Of a stretch of 64,000 nt of DNA, positions 11,461-23,700 are shown piece by piece. The notes beneath the pieces were generated by a model. That model saw only the letters and a list, made by a program, of their open reading frames with translations. It did no database searches and had not been told where the DNA came from. The translations under genes were made by a program, and so were the position numbers. How positions within the stretch are numbered: position 1 is the first letter of the stretch; each line of letters starts with the position of its first letter. This DNA comes from Lactarius indigo (taxonomy: Eukaryota; Basidiomycota; Agaricomycetes; Russulales; Russulaceae): assembly GCA_025766275.1 (NCBI GenBank), contig JAFKAC010000049.1, forward strand, positions 248,001 through 312,000, written 5' to 3'.

Positions 11461-13528
11461 TCGCCTCTTCCCTGCTCCCGTTCGACGATGTCGCTGTTTT
11501 GGGACCAAACTCACCCTAACCACGGCGTGCAAAAATCCTCTTTTGACAATTTGCTCTCCGTGGCGTCCTGGCATGAGGGCTTTGGCCAATTTCATTTCGC
11601 CAGTGGTCATTCACACATTCAAACCGCTTGATGCACTTTCAAAGAACACTAGCTACTTTGCTGGCGTTCTTCGAAAATAGGTCAGTGATACAAGGCACAA
11701 CTCCTTTCGCCCCACCTCCCCGCCCCTAGGACGCAGCCCTCTTCTCTCTGAAATATGCATACACCTCGGGATTCTTCCTTACTGGTATGTTGTATGCACT
11801 TTCTACTTCTCTCGCCGTCTTGGTTCTGATCGAGCCTCAGAGGACTTCTCATGTGGTCGTATGCTCGGCAGGTTTACGCGTGCATATGTCGTAGCCACGC
11901 GCAGGGGTGTCGCTAGGCGCCAAGAGGCTCGTTCCGTCCACCCAGCAGAAGTACCTTGCATCCGCGCTCTTCACGCGGCTCGACATTACGGGGCACATTT
12001 TCAACAATTTCACAGATTGAGCTTCAGTTGTTTTGGTCTAACTCTCAACTTTACAAGATATCGGGGGTAGCCGGACTCGTTATGCGCTCTGCTTTCTCTT
12101 CCTTCACTCTGTTCGCCCTGGAAATACCTGTTCACGCCACGCATGCCGTCGTGGTCTACATCATACATACTTTGGGTCACACAACCTACCCCTGCTTTCC
12201 GTGCGTGACTTTTGGTAACGATATCTTCAGTTTGCGCTCGTTCGTCCCCATTCGCGCATACATCCACTGAGACTCTCAGCATCCAACACATTTTTCACTG
12301 CCATGGTCTTTCTTCCGCCTGTGGGCATTCACGGACGGGTTTGATCGGCTGGGAATATGGCACGCTTCGTTGCTGACGCCAATTATTCGGCGCTCAGTTT
12401 CTGGCGCACGTGATGTCGGCACTTATCAGCAACGGCCTTGTCCTCGCGTTCGCATTCGTTGTTCTCTGGGGCGACCTGGGCTCATGGCTCTTGGAATGGG
12501 GTTGGCCTTCGCGCTAGTCATACTACCAGAAGTCGTGGCGAAGGAGGCACTATGGTCGTCGTTGATACGTGCGAGCGCCCGCTTCGTTTGCGAGGCGAAA
12601 AGATACTTTATTGTCTTACGTTCTCACATTTTTAATGGAGGTGCAAAGCCGGTCATGTCCGTTCTCAGCGTCGACGGTGCGTGACACGTTGCGCGTGAGC
12701 TGATTAGAAGCCGAGCAGACACGCAGACACGTCTTCTCGGTCGGCGGCCTTGTTGATTGTAATATACACGTCCAGGTATTGACTCCTTATTTGGTGCTTG
12801 CGCGTGTCTGTTCGTCAGCGTACAACTCATGTTCGAGGGCTGGTACGGCCTTCTTAGACGTTCGTGGAGGTATCGCTGACTGGTCTCTAGGGAGAAGGAA
12901 CCAGAGCGCCAGAGACAGCCCCAATGTCGAATGATGTTACTCCATTGAGGTGTAGACATTCGCGTACCTTACATGCCCTCTTCGACATTTCAGGCATGCC
13001 AGGCAGTCGTGCGTATGCCCGAGATCCGAGGACAAATGCGAGGTAAAATAGCACGATTCGAAGACGCGAGCAAAGTAACGGCCCCTTCAGAACGGCGACA
13101 CAAGGCAGGCCGCGTTCTCGTTCTCAAGAACGCCTCGAGGCCTATCCATACGAAATCTCAGCATAATCGGACTACCGGTCTCTAGAATACTCTACAGTAA
13201 TACACTCTTTGTGTCATTTGTGTCCCTGAGTTTGTGGACGATGCTGCGACACGCTTTACATGTACTTCTCTGGTTCTGTAGTATGCTTGCGCACAACGTC
13301 ATTCTCAAGCGCTCGCTGTCGGAGCCCCGGCAGCACGGACCGACTTAACCAACATGATTGGCTTGACTCCAAGTTTACCCGAAGACGATGGATCAATGTC
13401 CTGAACGACTGACGTGAAGTCGCAAAGATCGCTGGTAATTCAAAACTACCGTATTCTGGACCGTACTGGTGGATAATACATGAATCGGGGGTCCAAGTAA
13501 CTTCGTAGTTCAGTAGATGTAATTCAGT
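11461..13528. repeat. Duplicated non-coding block X, copy B
   Basis: Copy of the 808-2958 block, with a deletion around 11750-11800 relative to A and C and scattered substitutions. No gene supported. Confidence 0.65.
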
Positions 13529-16500
13529 TCAAGCCGCGCCATGCTCTATCAGTAATTGTACCACACTACGATTCCCATTGAAACGTGCCGCTCGGAGTGG
13601 CGTCATCCCGTATTCGCCAACTATGTTGACGTCTGCCCCCCGTTCGATTAGCAGCCGTACAACCTCGGAGTGCCCCTCGTTTGACGCGTGGTGTAATGGG
13701 GTGAGGCGAACGTGATCTTTCGTGTCGACATCAATACCAAGATCAATACCACGATCGAGTAACAACCGAGAGATGTCGAGGTGTCCGTGAATAGACGACG
13801 CGTGTAGCGGAGTTTGACCGTCCTTGTCACGACAATTCATGTCTGCGCCACGATCAATCAGTAGCCGTGCAACCTCCAATCTTCCGTTTACCGATGCCAC
13901 GTGCAATGCGGTTTTGCGGTCGGAGTTCCGAGAATTGACATCAATCCCACGATCCAGCAAAGATTCAATGACCGTCAACCGTCCTCGTGCCGATGCAATA
14001 TGTAGGCTCATCTCGTCTTCGCTATCGGAGGTATCTTCGTCACTGGTACTTCCGCCATTTGTATCTTCTGACAACAACTCATTGACATCTGAATCGTCCT
14101 GACATCCCGCTTCTGGTGGGGCCAAACCCATGCGCTCGGCCAGAAACCTTGCGACCTCGACCTTCCTGAGGCGTGACGCCATGTCGAAGGGGCATTCGTC
14201 TTGGCGATCGCGCACATTAGCATCCGCTCCCAACTCCAGTAACTGCTTCACAACTTCCAGATGCCCCCCTCGAGCCGCTGCGTGTAATGGTGTCCGGCCT
14301 TCGCTATCTCTTGCGCTCGCACTTGAGCCACATTTGATGAGGAAACGCGCGATCTCAAGCTTTCCATTAGCCGATGCACGATGTAATGGTGTTTCCTGAG
14401 AGCTGGTTTGTTTGTCGACGTCTGCGCTGCGGTCGACTAGCAACTCCGCGACCTCGAGATGTCCATTGGCTGATGCGTCATGAAGTGGCGACGAAAGGTC
14501 GTGATCCTCGGCATTCACATCCGCTCCACGCTCAATGAGGAAAGTAGCGACATCGAGCTTCCCGCCGCCTGATGCGACCTGCAAGGGAGTCTTCTCATCT
14601 TCATTCCGCACATCGATGTCTACGCCGACTCCAAGCAGTATTTCCACGAGGTCGAGGAGTCCGTATCGCGATGCATGGTGCAATGGAGTCTGGCCGTCCC
14701 TATCTTCAAGCGTGGGATTTGCGTGGTGCTCGATTAAGAAGCGCGCCACTTCGGGTTTTGCGTCCCGCAGCACCAGGTGTAGCGGTGTTTCTCCGTGTCG
14801 GTCCGTCTTATCCGGGTCTGAACCGTGTTGGATGAGTGGCCGAACAATGTCGAGGTATCCTGCGGATGACGCCAGATGCAACGGGGTCTGGAGATCTTCG
14901 TCCTGCACATTTGGATCAGCACCGTTAACAAGTAAGTCCTGGACAATATTGGGATGCCCATATTTTGACGCCAGGTGCAATGGTGTTGACTGATCGTTAT
15001 CACGGGACGCTACATCCGCACCACTCTCGATTAAAGTACGCACGACCTCCGCATTTCCAAATTGTGATGCCATCGCCAATGCAGTTTGACCTTCTTCGTC
15101 GCGCGAATCTAAGGATGCACCGCAATCAATCAAATATTTCACGACGTCTGGATGCCCGAACTTTGATGCGGCTTGCAATGGGGATATGGTAACTTCATCC
15201 CGGGAATCTATGTGCCCCATGATCTACCAGCAGCCGGCATACCTCCTGTGCACCACAATATACCGCAAAATGCAATGGAGTCGGGCCTGTTCCGCCGGTC
15301 GGGGTAACATTAACGTCTGCTTGGTGCTCGAGTAACAATCGCACTGCGTCGCGATCACCGCTCATTGCTGCGATGTGCAATGGACTGTACTCGTCAATAC
15401 CCGGGGCGTTGACATCCGCGCCATGCCGAAGTAGTGCACGAACAACATCAAACTCTCGATTGACGACTGCAGCAAACAAGGGGGTTACACATCGACCGCC
15501 CCTAGCATTGACATCCCCTGGGTAAGTGACTGCGAGGTGTTCTACAATGTGGGGGAAACCAGAGAGTGTGGCGTAGTATAATGGCGATCCCTCTGGTTCT
15601 TCTGGACGCACGGTTGCCATTTGTCCTACCCAAGGATAATCAAGGTCGTACATCCAGACCCACGCCGCAAAATATGGCATGTTCCGGTCAAAGAGACGCT
15701 CCATCAGATCTTGGATATCGAACGACACGGTCCCAATTTTGGCATGCTCGACCCAGTGCCGGGCCGCGTAGATAGCAAGTGGACGATTCTCCACCATACT
15801 CTTATCGACTTGGCCATCAAGGCTAAGTAAGATGCTGAGGCAAGCTCGCGCGAGAGTGGTGTGTGCAGAATGAGGGAGGACATGATATCGAGAGAGACGG
15901 TCTCCTGCCTTGGCAAGGCGGTCAGATTCCAGAAACTCCCTGACCGTGAAATGCGCAAATTGAACGACTGGGAAACCATCTATATTGACGACAGTGATTA
16001 GACTGGAACAGGTCGATATCAAGCATTTCTGCGCGTCCTCAGAGCGCCAATCTATCTGGTCCTCCGAATCACCTCCGACGTCAAATTGAACGGCAAGGAC
16101 GTCTGCGAGCTCTGCAAGGCGAAGTGGGCGGATGGAGACGCAGAGGCACTGAAAAAGGCAGCGGGCGTATTCTTCGCTATCTTTGTCGATTCCCGATAAG
16201 ATACGCCCATATGTTTCATCCAAAGTCTGTGGTAATTCCTTCAGGGCCCGCGCAATCGTTCCTGGAATGCGGCGACGTAACACTTCCAGCTGGCAAAAGA
16301 CCCACCGGAACCTATGGTCAGATCAGAAACAGTTAATCCAGTAATAACGATCACTCACATCCCGTCGGCCTTCTCAGAGATCGTATCGATAACTAATTTC
16401 TTATCCTCTGATCTCCATTTTCGCATCTTGCGGTCCGAGTGGACAACAGAAGTGACGTAGTCGATTATATCCCACTTCTGCCCGTCTTCGTCGTGGAGAG

Positions 16501-18329
16501 AAATAGTATAAGATGCCAAAGGCTCAAGAGCTTCTAGTATATCGGCCTCGGGACGACCAGTCACGCAGACGCGAAGATTCGAAAGATGTGACCCAATAAG
16601 GTCTTCTAAGAGTACAAGCACCCGATCGCGTGGAGAAACTACGCCAGTGGTGATGGGACACTCGTCGAGAGCGTCTATGATGAGATAGATGGTGGGCTGC
16701 TTCGGGAGACCGAGCATATCCTTTAGGCATTTGACGAGCGCTTTGTCGTCGGGCGACCGTGATCCATTATCATAAGTGGAATAAAGGCGGAAAAGGATTT
16801 GATAGCAAGCGTCTGATTTGGCGCAGAGCTGCACGAGAAGGGATGACAGTAAGCCGCGAATGTCCTGCTTTGTCGTATTTCTGAAGTCGAAGTAGAAATA
16901 AGCAGTCAAGCCTAATCCTGCATCACGTAGGGCCATGGACTCTTCGATGATGGTGGAACTGGTAATATCAATATGAATAGCGTTTGACGAGGTAAACGGG
17001 CGTGGCACGCACCACAGAATGCTCTTCCCCGATCCCGCTATAGAGGGGCTGCCATCAATTGCCGTAAAGGGAAAACGTTGGAATCGCTTACGTTTGCCAA
17101 GGATCAAGAGAAGACAACCGTTCGCGTTCCACTCCTTGAAGTTGCTACCTCGAATAAACCATACTGCAGACCCGTCGCTAATTTCTCTGCGCGCGATCAC
17201 TTGATTTTCCGACGGGTCTGGGGGGGAAAGCCAAGTAATAGATCTCTCATGCAAACGGTCACCTGCAAGGCGAGTTCTCCTTCCGATCCACGCAAGGTGA
17301 ATAAGACAACACACGATTCATTTTATTTATTTCGTTTGTGAGTTCTTGCATGGTAACTGTTTGACAATAAGCGCGGGATATAATTAATAAGCAATATTTG
17401 GACGCACCGAGAGTCGTCCGGATCGCAACAATCGACGCCTCGCCACCTGACCTGATGAGATGTCTGAAATCAACTAAGGCGCTTCACTCACCATCCATGA
17501 CCACTTTCATATTGTTCATAAGACCATGGACAACCTCCAAGATGTGCGCCTCCATCATCCGAGCCTCGTCCTGCGTGAGTCGGTCCAATCTACGCAATAT
17601 ACTTTCGATCTCGCTGTCGCCTAACAACTTCTTGGCGAATTGCTCTGCAACGAGTTCAGGGACAGCAACCTATAAACACGGTAAGGAAGCACTCACTGAA
17701 GCGGCCTTGTTTTATTTGCTTCTTCGCCTGAGAAAGGATCGAAAACAATTCGACCATTATCTTCACGATTATCTCGGTCATCAAAGGGCTCAAGTTGATC
17801 TTGGTATAAATGTCGAGACGCTTGAGGAAGTTTCCGATGCACTCAAAGAGTTCAAGAAGGGCATCGTAACTCGCGCTGACACCTTCGGCCGCCTGATATG
17901 ATCGGATATCAGAGGGGCATGTTGGCTGATAGAAAAGGAAGGAAAACACATACGGTGAAGAGGACATTGATGCCGACGAAGACCATCTTTGCAGGTTGAA
18001 ATGGGATCTGGTGAAGAAAGATTTTAAGAAAGGCGAGATCGTGACGATCGCTTGCGGCCGCGGCTCACGAGACTAGTTGCTTCACCAAGAATTGCAGAGA
18101 AGGCGTGAACGAATTGCACGACCGGGTTGAGACAATCGATGAACTTCCGATTCTTGTCCCGATATTCCTTGAACTCATCCTTTTTCTTTTCGAGTAACTG
18201 AAGGATGGCACCGGGAGAGTCGCAGCCGTTGATTTCTTCGGCGAAGGGATTGTCGTGGAGATCTATCTTCATTTGTTCGGCGTAATTATGCAACGCATCG
18301 CGAATCAACTGAAGGTTCGGAGAAGACAT
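13529..18329 (-). pseudogene. NLR-B: Goodbye-NACHT-ankyrin STAND gene with one frameshift
   Basis: Start codon at 18329 (MSSPNLQLIRDALHNY). Goodbye-like exons, linker exons, P-loop exon, NACHT exon (Walker B 'YLIIDALDECP' near 16670-16700) and a long ankyrin exon are all collinear with NLR-C. A 2-base deletion against NLR-C near 15205-15212 (codons around 'GAHIDSQ' of NLR-C) shifts the frame inside the ankyrin domain. The upstream frame stops at about 15195, while the 3' frame stays open for 563 codons to the normal stop at 13529. No other lesion was found, so this is either a very young pseudogene or a sequencing error in an otherwise intact gene. If translated it would keep Goodbye, NACHT and only about five ankyrin repeats. 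Confidence 0.8.
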
Positions 18330-18885
18330 TGTTGAGAAGGCAAAGAGGGTTTGCAATAGTCGAGTTGAGTGAGGACGACCGCTAGCTGCAATCGATCACC
18401 ACGTGTACTTCGTCTTGCGGAAAGCCAAATCCGAGGTCTGACTCAGCACAAGCGGGACGGTAGGCGCCTATTATGTGCATGATTGCGATTAGGCTCGAAT
18501 GATGGCTCGAATGATGCAGTCACTAAGGAATACAGTAGGAAAACTCTGAATGGTTCGGTACTTCAGTTGTCTGTATGCGGTAAGTATCGTCAGTATTATA
18601 GTAATTATATAACATCTGTCGACCTGCTGGTCCGAGGGGGTCGCAGATGATCTTCCCGGCAACTCCCACGCTTCAGCGATTGTCCAGCACCAATTCTCAC
18701 CAGTTGGCAATCCATAAAGCTTGAGTCCACTCAAAATAAATGCTAGGAGAGAACAAACGCACAATTTATGGCTTCATCACGACATGACGGAAAATCTAGT
18801 TTTTTTGGGTGGGGAAACGACAAGAACGCCGCACTCGCTCCAAGTACAACATCATACATCGCCCAACTACGACTCCCACCCCGAC

Positions 18886-20757
18886 CTAGTCATCCTTCTT
18901 CCACGTGTCCCGAGGCGGCGGCGGAACCGCAAATCCACTCAACGGCGACCGCGGCGTGGGCGGGAAATGACCAAAGGACGGTGTACCAAGTCCTGGCGTA
19001 CCAAGTCCCGGAGCAGGCGAGCCCAGCGTAGCCGCCGTCGCCGGCGTGCGCAACCCACCACCGATGCCGCTGCCTGGTGACACCGGCCGGAACACCACGG
19101 GAGAGAGCCCGAGCCCGGACGGCGTGCCGGGGTAGCCGCCGGATGCTGTGCGCCCAGAGAGAGGAGGCTGCACAGTGGCAGGCGAGTAGGGGGAGTACGG
19201 CAGCATTGGGGAGCCCGCTGGCGAGTTGGCATAGCTCGACACACCGCTATAAGTCGAACTGTACGGTGATCCGCCCTCCGCCCAGCCGCCTGGACGCAAC
19301 GATGCATTGCTCGGCCGCGACCGGAGGGCCCCGCCGGTCCATTTGCTGCGCAGGGCGCTCCGTGACGAATCGGGAGTCGGGGCGATGCTACCTGTGTCGT
19401 CGGGCCCTGCGACGGCCAATATCATTCGGTCGGTTGCGCGGATGCCCCATGATGCGCACACGAATATGCCCCCGATAACCCCGACACAGCTATCGTACGG
19501 ATATGAGCCAGTAAGATAACGTGAACGGACGAAGGGTGACGCACCGGATGAAGAATCGGGCAAGCGTAGTGGTCCGCTGGATTAGGGTGAGACGGACAGG
19601 CTCGATATCAAACTTAAAGAAGATCCCAGGGACCCCCGAATGGGGGCTGAGCTTCCGTTCGTAATGTGTGACACTATACTGATTTGTATGTAAAGGCGCA
19701 GTCCGTGGCGCAACATAAGTTGTCGGGACGACACGGAGATAATATTGATATGCGACAAATTCTATAGGGAAATCAGCAGGGAGACTCTCGGAAAGAGATT
19801 GACGGACCATCGTGAGTGATTTCGAACGAATTGTCGAGAGGTTGGGTGATCTCTGGGAAATGCTTGCCGAAAGAAAACTCCGTGATAACGTGTGACAAGC
19901 TCATAACTGTGAGGTCTATGAAAACGAGCTTAACAAAGAGGAGAAGAGTACATACAACCGTGATCAACATGAAGGGATTGCTATAGCCATGGCCGAGTGT
20001 AGTGATGTGGAGGTTCGCTGATCAAAGATGTATTGATAAAGGTCGCACTCGAATCACATGTAGGTGCACCACGAATTCTCTTGACGGCAAGCGAGCCATA
20101 AATACGGCACGCGCTGCCGTCTCGAACATGATTGTAGTGAGCGGTGGAAGAAATCTGCGAGGAAATCACGCGACTTGCGAGACTCGGCAATTGCTTGCCG
20201 TGCGGTGAGGGCCTCGGCGTGTTCTCTAATTACAATATATGAGACCGGTCCAACCGAATTCCCACAGCGACTCACTTGAGTGTATTAACCTGCCCGATGT
20301 CAAACAGGGTCTGTACAAGAGTTAAGAAGTAAGTTGGAGTGTCGACGAAGCAAGCGCTACGTACGCCGTCCTGATGAAATCCCTTGCTGAGGTATAATCT
20401 GTCAACAACGTCACACAGGTCGACCGTCAGATCTGAGAATACAGTCAGCATCTTAAGGACTCGCAGGGAGGTACGATACGCACATCTACAGGGCATATTG
20501 ACGATCAAATCGACATTGACATCCAAATAACTCGCGGGGGTGTGATCCACGCCAAACTCGTAATCTGGCCAGCCCCATACGAACTCGCCAAATGACATTC
20601 GCGATGTGAAGAAGAGTGATGAGGGTAATAAAGAGGGTGAGGAAACCGCGCTCGCTTGAGCAACTGCGATATGGATTTGGTAAAAGCATCAATACTCTCG
20701 AGGGGGGCAGGTGTGACAGCGCCTATCTTGTCGAGGAGAGCCCGTTATGTGGGTTTC
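18886..20757 (-). pseudogene. erv41: erv41 copy B, decayed at the 5' end
   Basis: Same plan as the intact copy C. Internal and 3' exons remain open: the luminal part (TVDLCDVVDRLYLSKGF at 20272-20598), then the middle exons, then a 225-codon tail frame at 18886-19563. The start codon is replaced near 20750-20757 and the 8-base deletion shared with copy A lies near 20670-20685, so the cytosolic N-terminus and first membrane segment cannot be made from this model. An alternative downstream start would give a protein without the usual N-terminal anchor. Confidence 0.75.
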
Positions 20758-20910
20758 TCCGACTAACTTGAAGGAGAGGGGGAAAGGGCACTTTAGAAAG
20801 AAATAATGCAACGTTGACCTGCGCGAGTTACGTGTTAATACACTTCGAGTTAATACAGCAGGACTCCGGAACCGCGCACCCTTTCAAGACCCTCAGCCGC
20901 CCACTTCCCT

Positions 20911-21035
20911 CATCAAATGGTGGGTAAACTTAACATAACTCGCTACAAGTCATATTAGCTGCATCGATTCGACAACAACGAGCTGGCCCCGTCACGACGG
21001 AAGCGGTCGTCAAACGCAGGTAGATAGAGGATGTC
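20911..21035 (+). pseudogene. 5' fragment of the LENG1-like gene (unit B)
   Basis: An ATG at 20917 opens a short frame, MVGKLNITRYKSY, then a stop. The intact gene begins MGKLNIAHHKSYHPYR. The rest of the Cir_N coding stretch is recognisable but frameshifted, and similarity stops near 21035. Confidence 0.8.
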
Positions 21036-21560
21036 GATCGCCATGTCGAGTTGGATGCGAGCTGACCTGTGATCTGCATATGAGACCACGAATGACGAGA
21101 TCGGAAGAGGTGTCGTGCGCCGGCCGAGGATTTGAATAGTAAGGCACAATGCATAGCGAAGTCTTGAGCGAAGTGAGGGTTTGCAATTAACGAATGATGA
21201 AGGAGATATTGCAACCAGTAGAGGCGCACCTGACTAGTGCAGCTACCTGATGGTTCTGCAGCTTCCGGAATCATCGGTAAGAATCTAGCGATACGTGAAT
21301 GGTCCAAATCCGAACGCATCGCGATTGTGGTTATGTTGATCGCCATACCAGCTCATTGGGCGCGTATACATCATGGTGTGGGTCCCACGGTCACCCCGGG
21401 CGAAAGGCTCGAGCCAACCATGAAGAGGGGGAAGGTGAGACAGACGAGGAAGAGGTAATGTGAGAAGGAGCAGCTAGAGCGCGTGCTGTCGTGCTTGGGG
21501 AGATGAGCCGTAATTTCAGACAGAGACGGCTGACGCAATTCGTTCTCACACCAGCCACTC
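21036..21560. repeat. Linker, copy B
   Basis: Near-identical to 10926-11460. No gene supported. Confidence 0.6.
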
Positions 21561-23700
21561 ACTGACTTTGGCTCTTCCCTGCTCCCATTCGACGATGTCG
21601 CTGTTTTGGGACCAAACTCACCGTAACTATGGCGTGCATAAATCCTCTGTCGACCGTCTGCTCTCTGTGGCAACCTAGTATGAGGGCTTTGGCCAATTTC
21701 ATTCTGCCAGTGGTCATTCACACATTCAAACTGTCTCATGCACTTTCGAAGAACGCCAGCTACTGTGCTGGCTTTCTTCGAAAATACGTCAGTGATACGC
21801 CTTTGGCCCCACCTCCCCGCCCCTAGTGCGCAGCCCTCCCTCTGAAATACGCATACATGCACCCTAGCCTCCCCGGTTCATCCCCTCTTGACAGACCTCG
21901 TACTGCTTATGCCTGTCCGTATGGAAAGACGATCCTTGAAGTTCTCATATACCTCGGCATTCTTCCTTACTGGTATGTTGCATGTACTCCCTACTTCTCT
22001 CTCCGTCTTGGTTCTGATCAAGCCTTAGAGGACTTCCCATGTTCGTGTGCCCGGCAGTTTCTCGGGTGCATATGTCATAACCACGCGCGAGGGTCGCTAA
22101 GCACCAAGAGGCTCGTTCCGTCCACCCAGCAGAAGTATCTTGCCTCCGCGCTCTTTGCGTGGCTCGACATTACGGGACACACATCCATACAATTTCAGAG
22201 ATTGAGCTTCAGTTATTTTGGTCTAGCCCTCAACTTTCTCGTCCTTCGCTTCGTTCGCCATGGAAATACCCGCTCACACCACACATGCTGTCGCGGTCCG
22301 CGTCATGCATACTTTGGGTCACACAACCTACTCCCACTTTCTGCGCGTGACATTTGGTAACGACCATCATTGGTTTGCGATCGTACGTCCCGATTCGCGC
22401 ATACATCCACTGGGACTCTCACCATCCAACACAGTTTCTACTGCTATGGTATGTCTTTTTCCCGTGGGCACTCGCGGACAAATTCCATTCGGCTGGGAAT
22501 ATGGCACACTTGATTGCTCACGCTAATTATTCGGCGCTCAGTTTCTGGCGCACGTGACACCGGCACTTGTCAGCAGTAGCACCTTCATATTCGTTGTTCT
22601 TTGACACGACCTGGGCTCATGGCTCTTAGGATGGGCTTTTCCTTCGCGCTATCCATACCGCCAAAAGTTGTGACGAAGGAGGCGCTATGGTCGCCGTTGA
22701 TACATGTGCGTGCGCCCGCTTCGTTTGCGGGGCTAGCGAAAGGATGCTCTATTGTCGTCTCATGTTCTCACGCAGTTAGGGGACAACCCCCACATGTATG
22801 CGGCTTTGGGGTGTTCAGCATCTGATTAATGGAGGGTGCAAAGCCGGTCATGTTTGTTCTCAGCGTTGACGATGCGCGATACTTTACACACGAGCTGGTT
22901 AGAAGCTGAGCAGACACGCGGACATGTCTCCTCGGCCTCCGGTCTTGTTGATTTTAATGCGCACGTACAGGTACTAGCTCCTTATTTGGTGCTTGCGCGT
23001 GTCTGTTCGTTAGTGTACAACTCATGTTCAAGGGCTGGTACTGCCTTCTTAGACGTTCGTGGAGGTATTGCCTGACCGGTCTTTAGGGAGGAGGAAGCAG
23101 CGCGCCGGAGGAGACAGCGCCAATATCGAGCGATGTTATTTCATTGAGGTGTAGACATTCGCGTACCTTATATCCCATCTTCGACATTTCAGGCATGCCA
23201 AGAAGTTGTGCATATGTCGAGACCCAGGGACAAAAGCGAGGTCAAATAGGATGATTGGAAGACGCGAGCAAAGTAAGGGTCCCTTCAGAACGGCGGTACA
23301 GGGCAAGCCACGTTCTCGTTCGAAAAAACAGCATAATCTGGACTACCGATTTCTAGAATACTCTACAGTAATATATTTTTTGTGTCATTTGTGTCCTGGA
23401 GTTTGTGGACGATGCTGTAACACGCTTTACATGCACTTCTCTGGTTTCGTAGTATGCTTGCGTGCAACGTCATTCTCAAGCGCTCCCTGTCGGAGTCCCG
23501 GCAGCACGGACCGACTTAACCGACATGATTGGTTTGACTCCACGTTTACCCGAAGACGATGCATCAATGTCCTGAACAACTGACGTGACATCGCAAAGAT
23601 CGCTAGTGATTCAAAACTACCGTATTCTCGATCGTACTAGTGGATAAAACATGAATCGGGGGGTCTAAGTAACTTCGTAGTTCAGTAGGTGTAATTCAGT
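21561..23700. repeat. Duplicated non-coding block X, copy C
   Basis: Copy of 808-2958. A plus-strand open frame of 167 codons at 21857-22360 matches the 149-codon frame of copy A, but copy B has it disrupted, and it has no recognisable domain. I see no supported gene. Confidence 0.6.

Larger units (their letters stand above)
11461..21560. repeat. Tandem unit B of the NLR-erv41 triplication
   Basis: Second direct repeat, about 10.1 kb, same gene order as A. It shares the truncated LENG1 fragment, the linker and the erv41 lesions with A, and lacks the two transposon insertions of A. Confidence 0.9.
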
